Positions 1 through 8,130 are shown, counted from the stretch's first letter. The stretch: DNA of 10,130 nt from Ichthyophonus hoferi (GCA_002751075.1 NAOQ01001195.1:1-10130), one strand, 5' to 3'. Program-made: numbers and translations. The notes: generated from the sequence alone by a model not told the origin.

Positions 1-79
1 ATACTATACTACACTATACTATACTATACTATACTACACTACACTACACTATACTATACTATACTACACTACACTACAT
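1..79. repeat. Pentanucleotide array (AYACT)n
   Basis: Fifteen clean 5-bp units, ATACT or ACACT, fill the first 75 bases and decay into unique sequence by about 79. The variants are grouped (runs of ATACT, then runs of ACACT), which suggests slippage or local duplication of small blocks. The array is cut by the window edge, so its true length is unknown. It probably lies in an intron or 5' flank of the plus-strand gene that follows. Confidence 0.93.
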
Positions 80-139
80 AGGCATATTGATATATACTGT
101 GTTATATCTATGTATCTGATGTATTTGGGGGCTGTACAG

Positions 140-1913
140 AACATTACCAAGCCAATCCAGTGATGATTCTGATAGTGTATTGTTTAGCAAGGTAAGAAAT
201 ATGTATGTATGTATGATGGGAGGGGAAAGGCCTTTATATATAGGTTTGTTGACGTTTATAAAATCCTTTTAAGGCAATCTATAAAAATGATCCAATAGTA
301 CATCGTGATGGTTATATTAACATAGTCTTTATGGAGCTATTCTATTCTTAATACGCAGTCTCTTTTACTCTTCCACAGGCCAATAGCAATAACACTGTGC
401 AGGTCGTTGCTAGGGAAGGCAACCCTACCTTCTATAAGTTTACCTTTGATCTTGGGGGATTAATTAAGTCATGTAATAAACGCTTTTCTGAGGTAGGTAG
501 AGTAGGGTAAAGCCAGTGGCTTAGTATTAATGCATAGTGTATTGTAATATAATAATATGCCGATTCGCATTCGACTCGGTCCGTATCCTAACCACCACGC
601 AAGTTATTCCTTTAATAAATTAAAATGTTTTTAATTTTTTTAATTTTTTTTCAATTTAATCTTCCTAGATAAAAGGGTAACTGTAAACGTATACTCAAAT
701 AAGGTAATTGTGTCATTGCTGACCAATGGTAATGGGGTATAGATGATGTCCTTCTACCAATCAATAGAGAGTTCGGCTAAATTTACGCACAATGATTGGA
801 GGCCATTTCCAGTTAAATATGTTATAATTAGCAATAAGGTATATATATCTCTCCCTCTATCATGTTATCTCTTATCAACATAGTAACTTTACTAAGGGAT
901 ATGTATACAATGCTGCTTGTTATATAGGTTAAAATTTAAAATAGAGATATTAGTGTTTTTATTACGTGTTTTAATTTTCAACCATTTTTTAATTCCGTTT
1001 TTAATTACCTTTCTACTACACTCTAATAATTGTATTCTATCTCCTACTGTATATTAATTATTTAAAGTTTGGTGTTTTAACTACTTGTTCTGTATGAATT
1101 GGAGTAGTTAAAATCATGTGTGATAGCATATGTAGATGTTGATTATATATACCCACCTACCAATCTTCAGACTGATTGGATAATAGAACAACGACGTCAC
1201 AAATGCGAACTTATGATGTCAGACCTTTTATCCGTCCCGTCAAATTTAGATATTAAGCAGGTAAAACCTTTAGCTAATTGGTCCGTCCCATTTTTAATTA
1301 TTTTAAAACCCCATCATTTCAATCACTTTTAAATTGACCATCTCCCTTCCAATCAGCTCTATTGACTAAGTCACCCAATAAGACAAAGTTTTGTATTTTA
1401 TGCCCATCATATGATGGGCATACTTTTTTTAATTTCATCTATTACCGTGACTACCATAGCCGGATCTTATTAGATGATACTCCATCTATTGATTCTTATT
1501 GGTTCCCTCTTTTCCAATCACTAACAAGCTTTTATCAAGCAATGCCCTATTGGTTTAAGTTAGTATTATAAGCCCATCCATATCCTATAATAGCACTTTA
1601 ATGAAATTAACATACACCTATTACTGGCTATCTATCCAAACCACCATACCTGCTAAATCAAGTCAATATAGTTTTATTATTCCTTTTTATCCTATAGACC
1701 AATTATATCCCTAATTTAATAGTTTGAACTTATTACTATATATTTTAATACCCAAATCTATGAACCTATTTGTAAGCCAATCAAACCTAACCGAAGTGAA
1801 TTGAATTGAATTGACCCAAATAGAATCGGTACCCCTTGTATTAACCAATCAGCTTCTCTCTACAGGTTCGTGCCTTTATTGGACTTCCACCACTAAAATC
1901 TCCGGTGGTATAA
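140..1913 (+). CDS. 3' part of an unrecognised spliced gene, exons A-F
   Basis: I do not recognise the product. Six blocks read as exons: 140-191, 379-492, 743-838, 1108-1260, 1371 (or 1383)-1562 and 1866-1913. Every junction from 191|379 onward is phase 0. The downstream blocks total about 148 codons, and exon A adds 17 more. The best-supported sites are the donors at 192 (GTAAGA), 493 (GTAGGT) and 1261 (GTAAAA) and the acceptors before 379 (CTCTTCCACAG) and 1866 (CTTCTCTCTACAG). The weakest are the acceptors before 140, 743, 1108 and 1371 and the donor at 1563. Exon A is Ser/Asp-rich; exon B contains NPTFYKFTFDLGG; exon D is polar; exon E is rich in aromatic residues (FFNFIYYRDYH, DSYWFPLF); the last exon encodes VRAFIGLPPLKSPVV and a stop. 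The 5' end lies outside the window. No catalytic motif, signal peptide or clear membrane segment is visible. Individual boundaries could be wrong even if the gene is real. Confidence 0.45.
1399..1422. repeat. Perfect 24-bp palindrome
   Basis: TATGCCCATCAT is followed directly by its exact reverse complement, with no spacer, centred at 1410/1411. It lies in putative exon E, where it encodes part of CPSYDGH. As DNA it could form a small cruciform or be a dimeric protein-binding site; as RNA it has no loop, so it would pair between molecules more easily than within one. Confidence 0.9.
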
Positions 1914-3035
1914 ATTGAATAACCATATATAATTGGCTAATTTTAAAAAACCAAACTATCCCTAGTGACATATAAGGACCTATGCTCAGTTAACATCCTG
2001 ACATAAACCGAGATGGTGATAATCGCCAAAAGGAGGATCATAAGAAAAACGACCACTCAAAACACACCACCAGCATCTATATATGGATATTTAAAATATA
2101 TGCCTTCATCCAATTGATTGTAAGGAATAGCAATAATAGTGTAGCTTAGTATTAAAAATTATAACTATTTTTGTTTGGCATGATGACAATTTTCTCTTAA
2201 ATTGTTGTTAAACTCCCGTCGAATCATCCAACCTACTTAAATTTAAATTGTATTCCAAGAAGTGCTTGGAATCCAGGTAGAAAATCAGTATTACGTAAAT
2301 TTCTAAACTTGTTTTACACTCATCTTATCTATTACCATTGCCATATCAGGAATGAATCTAATGACTATTAATGCGAACGAACGTGAAGTATACAACTACT
2401 ATGCCCGGGATAATAATTAATTAATTAATTATAACTATCTATCATTAAAAATAAAGTCCCAAATAAAGCACTGGACTGGTTCCATAACTCTACTGATATT
2501 TTAACACACTAGATATGTTGGAGGAGTAATTCCTACTCTAATATGTTAGGATTAAGTGTAGGATATATGCTATTATTATTATTATTATGACTAATAATAT
2601 TACTATTGTTATTTATTAATTTTAATTAGTTACTATTATTAGATATATATACGGCCACAAGAAATCCATGGATATTAACCAACCAACACCCCATATTAGA
2701 CTAGCCAAACTATTCAACTAATAGTAATTGGCAATTTCAGATCAGGGTTATTATCGCATTCGGGTGACTTTTGCAATTAACAAAATAAATCTTTCATTCC
2801 TCTAACCTCATTGGATCATTAACATGACTGATAATAATATTAGGTAATATATCAGTGTATAAGTGATTATCAACCAGTAATATCACTCTGTGAAATAAGA
2901 ATGCAATCAATAATATCATGTTATATAATTATGATTAATAATAATAAATCTTTACACCAATGGCACGTTAGCAGTTCATACCCCCCCGTGAATCTACAGA
3001 TCAATATATCTATATATAGACATAGGCACCTTTGC
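1914..3035. other. Spacer between convergent genes
   Basis: No convincing exon is visible. The stretch is AT-rich and holds (ATTA)n near 2412-2429, (ATT)n near 2572-2587 and scattered CCAAT/ATTGG motifs. ATTAAA at 2151, followed by T/G-rich sequence, is a weak candidate polyadenylation signal for the plus-strand gene ending at 1913. I see no obvious AATAAA just beyond the BCDIN3D stop at 3036 on the minus strand. Two open stretches, about 2010-2140 (plus) and about 2317-2421 (plus), are no longer than chance allows here. Confidence 0.5.
2252..2272. repeat. Short perfect hairpin
   Basis: ATTCCAAG (2252-2259) and CTTGGAAT (2265-2272) form an 8-bp perfect stem with a 5-nt loop. It lies in the convergent spacer, about 340 bp past the plus-strand stop. 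It could be a 3'-end RNA structure or may be chance. Confidence 0.6.
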
Positions 3036-3343
3036 CTACTTCCTATATAATGTGACTATCCTATCCCAGGCAGTCACACCAAAGGTAGACCTAGTATATC
3101 CTAGCCAATCACACATAACCTTCCCTATCTTGTCCTCCACCGCCCCCCTCCACTGGAGCCCTTCCTCTATCTGATTGGTAGATGCACCTTGTACGTCATC
3201 ATGTTCTTTCTCTTCTCCGTCTCCCTCCTCCTCTTTCTCTCTCTTCTTCTCTCCCTCCCCCTCCTTGGTCATCTTCACCCTCTTGCGACGTTGTTGGTCA
3301 CGTGCTAGTTTTCGTTGCTCACGGCTGTCGCTGATTGGCTCAT
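3036..3343 (-). other. BCDIN3D: BCDIN3D exon 6 (terminal)
   Basis: The final exon encodes 101 residues and a TAG stop. It holds the Lys/Glu-rich insert and the conserved C-terminus FGVTAWDR. The acceptor CCTCTCCCTAG follows a long C/T-rich run that includes the TATCC repeat. The phase matches the single base left by exon 5. Confidence 0.93.
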
Positions 3344-5370
3344 CTAGGGAGAGGTATGTTAGGAATAGGATATAATAGGATAGGATAGGATAGGATCTAC
3401 GCGCAAGACAATATAATAAGAGTGATATAATGACATATAACCAATCATTCTCTACCTAACAGGGAGTGGCCAGGTCTACCCAATCGTCTTAACCGCTTTT
3501 CAGCATTGCGATAACATTTCCAGGGTTGTGATTCGATAATAATTGTGTCAGAAAGCTGCAAGATAATTGGTGGAGGTGGAGGTCAGTTAGGATAAGAGTG
3601 TTTTTTACAGGTCGATTAAAACTATTACCTATCTTATAAAAGACTATATTATATGGCATTTAAAATTTAAAGATACATTTTATTGGCCCATCCTCTATAT
3701 CCCCCCCAGTAGTATAACTCTTTCATTTTATATTATACCATATTAGGGTAAAGGATGTCATATCAGATTATTATAAATACTATTTAAGTATAGATATGGA
3801 TGATTGGAGAGATGTGATTCGTCTAAAAATAGTAATGAGAACGCTTTATGTATAAATAAGGAAAGCTCCATTAAAGGAAATACAGTGATTTAAACACATA
3901 GAGTTACAGAGAGAATGTGGAATGACTGATAGAAGGCCAGTAAGAAAGGAGGGTGAGGGTTAGGAATAATGAGAATAATAACAATAATTAATTAATAATT
4001 AATAACAGTAACACCAACAAAGCCTCCCACCTACCAGTGAGAGATAGTGTAGAAAGTCAACCAATCCTCTATCACCATGGTTGATATGAATCCACATAGT
4101 TACACTAAAACATGTAACCAATGAAAACTTCTTGATCCCATTTTTAATTTTAAAGGTTGCAATTGCATTATCGATAATAGATCTGAGTTCTGTTGGTTTT
4201 TCATTGGTAGAGAGGGTAGATAAATCTTGACTAGACTTGTCTACGGCGTCAGGTGAATCTTTATTTTCATTGGTGGATCGAATTTTATCGCAGGGTGATT
4301 GGGGGCAGGGTAATGTGTGCGGTATGCTTTCCTTGACCAATGACATGACGTCTAATGTGAAAAACGAAACGCTATTGGCGTAGCGTGGCTCACTGCTTGC
4401 TCTTTGATTGGCTCGTTCTATTAATTTCCTGCGTAATTTTTAAAAAGGCTGGTGGTTGGTGGATTTCATATTATATTATAAATATTTAACTAAGAATGAA
4501 TGATTGGGTGGGATAGAGAGGAGGGCAAAATAAAGTGCGATGATAGGAATGTAGATATATATAACTAACCTATCAATATCGACACCTAGACCAATCACAT
4601 GTGGCGTATCAGTCTCTTCCTTGGCGGATGAATTGGTCAGCCAATCGTATAGACTCAATGTCAAATCGCCTGTACCATTGAGAAACAGGGTATATTAGTA
4701 TAACCCGGTAATATTAATGACACATTGTTACATAAAGTAAGATATAATTATAGAAAGAAAACAAGATAGAAACGATATACTTATCTTACAGCCGCAACCA
4801 ATCCATCATAGTCGCTGCCTACCTTCATTACAGCCCACATCCAAAGCAGTGATTGGGCCCTGGCTAGAGGAGAGTAAATTATTTTTTAGATCCTGACCCT
4901 CGGGAGTATCGTAAAGAAAGCGAAGTCGTTCCGCCGCCTGATTAGTTAGAATGCCAGTTAACATGTGAATACCACAAGTCCGATTGATCTAACTATAACG
5001 AGAAGCATAATATTGATTAATCTTAATTAGTCTTAATATTTTAATTAATATATTATTATTATTATAGGTATATTCCACCAATGGTGTAGGTCCATTACAC
5101 TATTAAGTTCCTTATATATTAGGAAACATACCTCTATAAATCTTCTCCAATCATATCTTATCTTTAATAAATACATCATGACCTAACAACCAATAGAAAC
5201 ACACCACCTATTCTCCCACCTTATCTCTTGTCCAATAAACACACGTCTACACTATTCCTAACAACCAATTATAAACCAATACTAACCGGGTTGAACTCAT
5301 AGTAGTTATGGAAGTTACCATAGCGATGACCTTTGTCGGTTGATTCGTCATAGGGTACTGTGGTTGCCAT
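3036..5370 (-). CDS. BCDIN3D: BCDIN3D homologue, RNA 5'-monophosphate methyltransferase
   Basis: Six exons (5370-5287, 4988-4823, 4669-4570, 4428-4035, 3555-3456, 3343-3036) join in phase through GT-AG introns of 298, 153, 141, 479 and 112 bp to give 383 residues. Family marks come in order: YGNFHNYYEFNP (17-28); SAM-binding motif I LDVGCNEGDL (77-86); acidic motif II GVDIDR (112-117); FFTLD (139-143); the Bin3 core FSVTMWIHINHGD (224-236); ESQPWKCYR (256-264); and C-terminal FGVTAWDR (369-376). Human BCDIN3D (about 292 residues) O-methylates the 5' monophosphate of cytoplasmic tRNA-His and has been reported to act on pre-miR-145. The same role here is inference. Extra length comes from a polar insert at about 150-200 and a Lys/Glu-rich insert at about 289-335. 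The usual EPQPW motif reads ESQPW. The start is chosen because it begins the conserved N-terminus and has A at -3 and G at +4. MePCE is a less likely identity, since MWIHLNHGD and the FGN-type N-terminus are BCDIN3D-like. Confidence 0.95.
3204..3266. repeat. Polypyrimidine/polypurine tract inside BCDIN3D
   Basis: Sixty-two of 63 plus-strand bases are C or T, the exception being G at 3219. The purine strand is the coding strand and gives the run of Lys, Glu and Gly codons in exon 6. Tracts of this kind can expand by slippage and can form triplex (H-DNA) structures; neither is shown here. Confidence 0.9.
3376..3395. repeat. Four tandem TAGGA units in BCDIN3D intron 5
   Basis: Four perfect 5-bp copies follow degenerate copies from about 3361. 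Read on the minus strand they are TCCTA units and make up part of the pyrimidine-rich tract before the exon 6 acceptor. Confidence 0.9.
3456..3555 (-). other. BCDIN3D: BCDIN3D exon 5
   Basis: This exon has 33 codons plus one base between the acceptor ATTATCTTGCAG and the donor TTAG|GTAGAG. It encodes IIIESQPWKCYR and KRLRRLG, the post-core strand and helix that hold EPQPWKCYR in the family. Confidence 0.93.
4035..4428 (-). other. BCDIN3D: BCDIN3D exon 4
   Basis: This is the largest exon, 131 codons plus one base. It opens with KLIERANQR, then FFTLD, then about 50 polar residues (Ser, Thr, Asn, Asp, Lys) absent from human BCDIN3D, then the Bin3 core MWIHINHGD and FLHYLSL. The donor is CTG|GTAGGT. 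Reading on past the donor gives Cys-rich sequence unlike the family, which supports this boundary. Confidence 0.9.
4570..4669 (-). other. BCDIN3D: BCDIN3D exon 3
   Basis: This exon completes SAM motif I (GDLTLSLYDWL) and carries the acidic motif II (GVDIDR). The acceptor CAATGGTACAG follows a TACTAAT branch-point-like sequence at about 4694-4700. The donor is ATAG|GTTAGT; the Arg codon at the end is split 2+1 and is completed in frame by exon 4. Confidence 0.92.
4823..4988 (-). other. BCDIN3D: BCDIN3D exon 2
   Basis: This exon has 55 codons plus one base and ends inside SAM motif I at the donor GAAG|GTAGGC. The conserved part is ALDVGCNE; the first half is weakly conserved. The acceptor TTATAGTTAG is the least certain site of the model, but it is the one that keeps the frame open from exon 1. 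Confidence 0.85.
5287..5370 (-). other. BCDIN3D: BCDIN3D exon 1
   Basis: This exon has 28 codons from the start ATG to CCG. It encodes the family's N-terminal YGNFHNYYEFNP and ends in phase 0 at the donor CCG|GTTAGT. Confidence 0.92.
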
Positions 5371-5460
5371 GGTTACGTGATATCTGCTTGTCAAGGGAAA
5401 TAGATTATAGGATTGGCATTAATATAGTTTACATAGGTGTATACTTATTGGTCATATTAA
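5371..5460 (-). promoter_or_regulatory. Probable BCDIN3D promoter with two CCAAT boxes
   Basis: Two CCAAT pentamers read on the gene's strand lie at 5412-5416 (about 41 bp before the ATG) and 5447-5451 (about 76 bp before). The nearer one reads GCCAATCC, close to an NF-Y site. No clear TATA box is placed. CCAAT is so common across this half of the window that these copies alone prove little. Confidence 0.35.
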
Positions 5461-5539
5461 AATTAAAGTCAATTCAAGTTAATTACTAATACTATATCGC
5501 ATATATATTATGGCTATTATACAACTATACAAACACATA

Positions 5540-5553
5540 GGTCCTGTAGGACC
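5540..5553. repeat. Small hairpin GGTCCT-GT-AGGACC
   Basis: A perfect 6-bp inverted repeat with a 2-nt spacer lies just upstream of the minisatellite, in one of the few GC-rich spots here. A CACGTG E-box follows at 5567-5572. Confidence 0.6.
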
Positions 5554-5572
5554 GCAGTTGATAGAGCACGTG

Positions 5573-6318
5573 TGTATGTATGATAGAATGTATGATAGTA
5601 TTTATTATAGTATGTATGATAGAATGTATGATAGTATTTATTATAGTATGAATGATAGAATGTATGATAGTATATATGATAGTATGTATGATAGCATGTA
5701 TAATAGTATTTATGATAGTCTGTATGAATGATAATATGTATAATAGTATTTATTATAGTCTGTATGATAGTATTTACTATAGTATGTATGATAGTATTTA
5801 CTATAGTATGTATTATAGTATGTATGATAGTCTGTATGATAGTATTTATTATAGTATGAATGATAGTATGTATAATAGTATTTATTATAGTCTGTATGAT
5901 AGTATTTACTATAGTATGTATTATAGTATGTATGATAGTCTGTATGATAGTATTTATTATAGTATGAATGATAGTCTGTATGATAGTATGTATGAATGAT
6001 AGTATGTATAATAGTATTTATTATAGTCTGTATGATAGTATTTATTATAGTCTGTATGACAGTATTTACTATAGTATGTATTATAGTATGTATGATAGTC
6101 TGTACAATAGTATTTATTATAGTATGATAGTATGTATGATAGTATGTTTGATAGGATGTATGATAGGATGTATGTACGATGTATGATACGATGTATGATA
6201 CGATGTACTATAGTATGTATGATAGTATGTATGATAGTCTGTACAATAGTATTTATTATCGTATGATAGTATGTATGATAGTATGTTTGATAGGATGTAT
6301 TAGGGTGTATTATAGTGT
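5573..6318. repeat. 12-bp minisatellite with a 108-bp higher-order unit
   Basis: About sixty units of 12 bp share the pattern TRTATKATAGTM; variants include TGTATGATAGTA, TTTATTATAGTA, TTTACTATAGTA, TGTATTATAGTA and TGAATGATAGTA. The order of variants repeats: the block starting at 5797 recurs at 5905, exactly nine units later, and again from 6065 after an interval with a small length change. Units become irregular after about 6120. Because 12 is a multiple of three, long frames stay open and would encode MYDS/IYYS-type tetrapeptides. I read these as by-products of the repeat. Confidence 0.93.
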
Positions 6319-6331
6319 GTGTTACGGAATC

Positions 6332-6362
6332 TTACCACGGGGCATTAATATAAACGTGGTAA
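6332..6362. repeat. 8-bp perfect hairpin followed by a TATA-like box
   Basis: TTACCACG (6332-6339) and CGTGGTAA (6355-6362) flank a 15-nt loop. TATATAAAG follows at 6365-6373. It sits directly after the minisatellite and could belong to a promoter, but no transcript start can be assigned. Confidence 0.5.
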
Positions 6363-6475
6363 TATATATAAAGGCATCATCATACAATATTTACATCTAT
6401 ACACCATACCCACTTTCTATATACACCTTACCTACTTTGCACATAACTAATATACCATCCCCCTTCCCTCTTTAG

Positions 6476-6545
6476 TAAGAGGTATTATAGAGGATTCTAG
6501 GGGAACATGGCGGGGTATAGCAGGAAACAGCCAGATACTGCTTAG
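6476..6545 (+). other. Candidate internal exon, low confidence
   Basis: A strong acceptor-like sequence (CCCCCTTCCCTCTTTAG, with an ATAACTAAT branch-like motif before it) precedes a locally GC-richer block. It has one open frame, starting RGIIEDSRGTWRG, and ends at the donor-like CTTAG|GTTAGG. No neighbouring exon could be joined and the peptide is not recognised. It may be chance. Confidence 0.2.
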
Positions 6546-6674
6546 GTTAGGCCATGATTTGTTTATAATAATACAGGAAATATAAAGTAATATTATATTA
6601 TACTAAGATGTTGTATGATATTGTAGGTTAAATTTGGAATAATCTGGGATATTACACAATAAATTTGAAATTTT

Positions 6675-6770
6675 GGGAATGTGCAATGTGCACAAATGAC
6701 GTCATGAATTCCCATGTCAATATTATTATATATTTTCGCGGGCTTTTCTTGTATAAAGCATGCATGCTTT
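6675..6770. promoter_or_regulatory. CRE, E2F-like site, TATA box and palindrome cluster
   Basis: Within 96 bp lie the palindromic CRE ATGACGTCAT (6696-6705), an E2F-like TTTCGCGGG (6734-6742), TATAAA (6752-6757) and the perfect 16-bp palindrome AAAGCATGCATGCTTT (6755-6770). GGGAAT/ATTCCC arms (6675-6680 and 6708-6713) flank the CRE. The order CRE, E2F-like, TATA fits a plus-strand core promoter, but no gene is visible directly downstream. Confidence 0.35.
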
Positions 6771-6850
6771 TACTAATTGGTTTATTAAATATTAAATTAG
6801 ATTGAAACAGATTGATTAAAATAGGATTATGTACCTAAAATTATGGTATC

Positions 6851-6870
6851 AAATTGGCTCCCGCCAATTT
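6851..6870. repeat. 8-bp perfect hairpin with tetraloop
   Basis: AAATTGGC and GCCAATTT pair around TCCC. The stem contains an ATTGG and a CCAAT in opposite orientation, so it could also be a paired CCAAT site. Confidence 0.7.
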
Positions 6871-7592
6871 ATAATTAATTATTTGTAGGTGTTCTATTGG
6901 CATAAAATTTAAATTATTTTGAATTTCACCATTGAGAGCGTTACAATTCATAAACTAATTAAGAGAATGGCAAAATAGATAAACTCAACCCCTTATAAAT
7001 ATCAATAGACTCCTTCAATATATACTTTTTACTTTACAGACAATGTAAAATCTGAACATGATTGAGCTTTTAGTTGATTATATTATAAATAATATCATCT
7101 TAAATATATGTCTGCAAACTAGAGCAGCAGGATCCACTTCTTATATAAAGAATATTATGTAATCAAGTAAGGTGTAATTTATTCAATATTCAGTAGCTAG
7201 TATTTCCTGTTATTCATTGACCCCATAGTAGTAATTTCCTATAAAAGACGTAACGTAATTTATTTATCATTATAGTAGTTACTAAAAAAAAAACAGATTA
7301 CTAATGTTATCTAAGGTATTGTAATAATTTATTTTGTATTTCTCATGTCAGAAATGGGTAAATATGCATTCATAGTGTTTATATGATCCAATGAAAAAAA
7401 TTTATATAGTAATTTATTTGCTCCGATTTATTAATTTTAATTTTAACTTTAATTATCATACTTAAAAATGTTCCTCATTTATGTAATCCAGTGCCATTGA
7501 CTGAAAACATTAATACTCTTTTTGGCAATTGCAATTTGCTGAAATGGTAAAATATAAGGTAAACATTTCCTATCTTTATCTTAAGCTGTTGC

Positions 7593-7614
7593 CCTGACAA
7601 TGACGCATGTCAGG
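7593..7614. repeat. 7-bp perfect hairpin
   Basis: CCTGACA and TGTCAGG pair around an 8-nt loop, about 45 bp left of the large inverted duplication. It may mark that element's flank or be unrelated. Confidence 0.6.
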
Positions 7615-7657
7615 TAACGGATTATAGTATAAACAGACCTAGAAACCCTATCTCAAC

Positions 7658-8130
7658 TTGTCGAAATCCAAGTTTCTGGTATATTCTGCCTCACTGTCTA
7701 AGGTCATAGACCGTCCGTTCTCCGCTTTGCTCAAGCTGGAGTTCAGTTCTTCTAAAAGGTTTCTAGTTGTGTCTTTGTCACTACTGCCTGACCATAGCTG
7801 TACCTTAAACTTATTTCTCCCCACAGATCCCAACTTAGTTGCAATGGGAATCGCTGTCTTACGTTTTACTCTAGTAATGGTGGAAGTTGGTGTTTCTCTC
7901 CCAGTAGACACTATAGTAAAACACAAGACTGTGATTCCCACGGCAACTAAGTCAGCATCCGTGAGCGGAAAGAAGTATAGGGTACAACTCTCATCAGGCA
8001 GTAGTGACAAAGACACAACTAGAAACCTTTTAGAGGAACTGAACTCCAGCTCAAGCAAAGGGGGAGAAGGGACCATTTATGACCTTAGATAGTGAAGCAG
8101 AATCTACCAGTAACCTTGATTTCGGCACAA
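7658..8130. repeat. Large imperfect inverted duplication of a gene-like fragment
   Basis: The left arm (7658-7875) and right arm (7910-8130) are reverse complements, about 80-85% identical by eye, with very few length differences. They are separated by a 34-nt loop (7876-7909). The best-matched part is about 45 bp (around 7743-7790 and its partner near 7995-8042) with about one mismatch. Because the locus is a palindrome, both strands carry open frames of about 140 codons that resemble each other. Each ends with sequence containing GSSDKDTTRNLLEELNSS, and each begins with the antisense reading of the other arm. The block is more GC-rich than its surroundings. I do not recognise the source protein. 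RNA from either strand would fold into a stem of about 220 bp. No terminal motif or target-site duplication of a known transposon is seen. Confidence 0.93.

Larger units (their letters stand above)
6319..7657. other. AT-rich stretch without a supported gene
   Basis: No clear coding exon is visible. It contains hairpins at 6332-6362, 6851-6870 and 7593-7614, a TATA-like TATATAAAG at 6365-6373, a candidate exon at 6476-6545, a possible regulatory cluster at 6675-6770 and a nine-base A run near 7285. The rest is plain AT-rich sequence. Confidence 0.5.

Noticed and set aside
669-703. Exon-like block after a good acceptor (ATCTTCCTAG)
   Set aside because: In the frame set by the preceding exon it stops after three codons. 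It might be an alternative terminal exon, but the block at 743-838 continues the frame better.
1261-1332. Read-through of exon D into the following sequence
   Set aside because: A strong GTAAAA donor lies at 1261, and the peptide after it is low-quality, AT-driven sequence ending in a stop.
2010-2421. Two plus-strand open stretches of about 50 and 35 codons
   Set aside because: Lengths are within chance for this composition. No acceptor or donor joins them in phase to the gene ending at 1913, and no family is recognised.
3175-3375. Plus-strand frame rich in Ser, Phe and Pro
   Set aside because: It is the antisense shadow of BCDIN3D exon 6 and its purine tract.
4098-4104. Donor-like AGT|GTAACT inside BCDIN3D exon 4
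   Set aside because: Splicing here would remove MWIHINHGD, the most conserved core of the family. The donor at 4034 keeps it and joins exon 5 in phase.
5510-6475. Four overlapping open frames rich in Met, Tyr, Asp and Ser
   Set aside because: They follow from a 12-bp repeat that lacks stops in several frames. They overlap one another in different frames and show no splice or start context beyond one chance ATG.
7648-8092. Two opposed open frames of 142 and 144 codons as separate genes
   Set aside because: Both arise from one inverted duplication. Half of each frame is the antisense of the other, so at most one arm direction reflects an ancestral protein. Neither is supported as a working gene.
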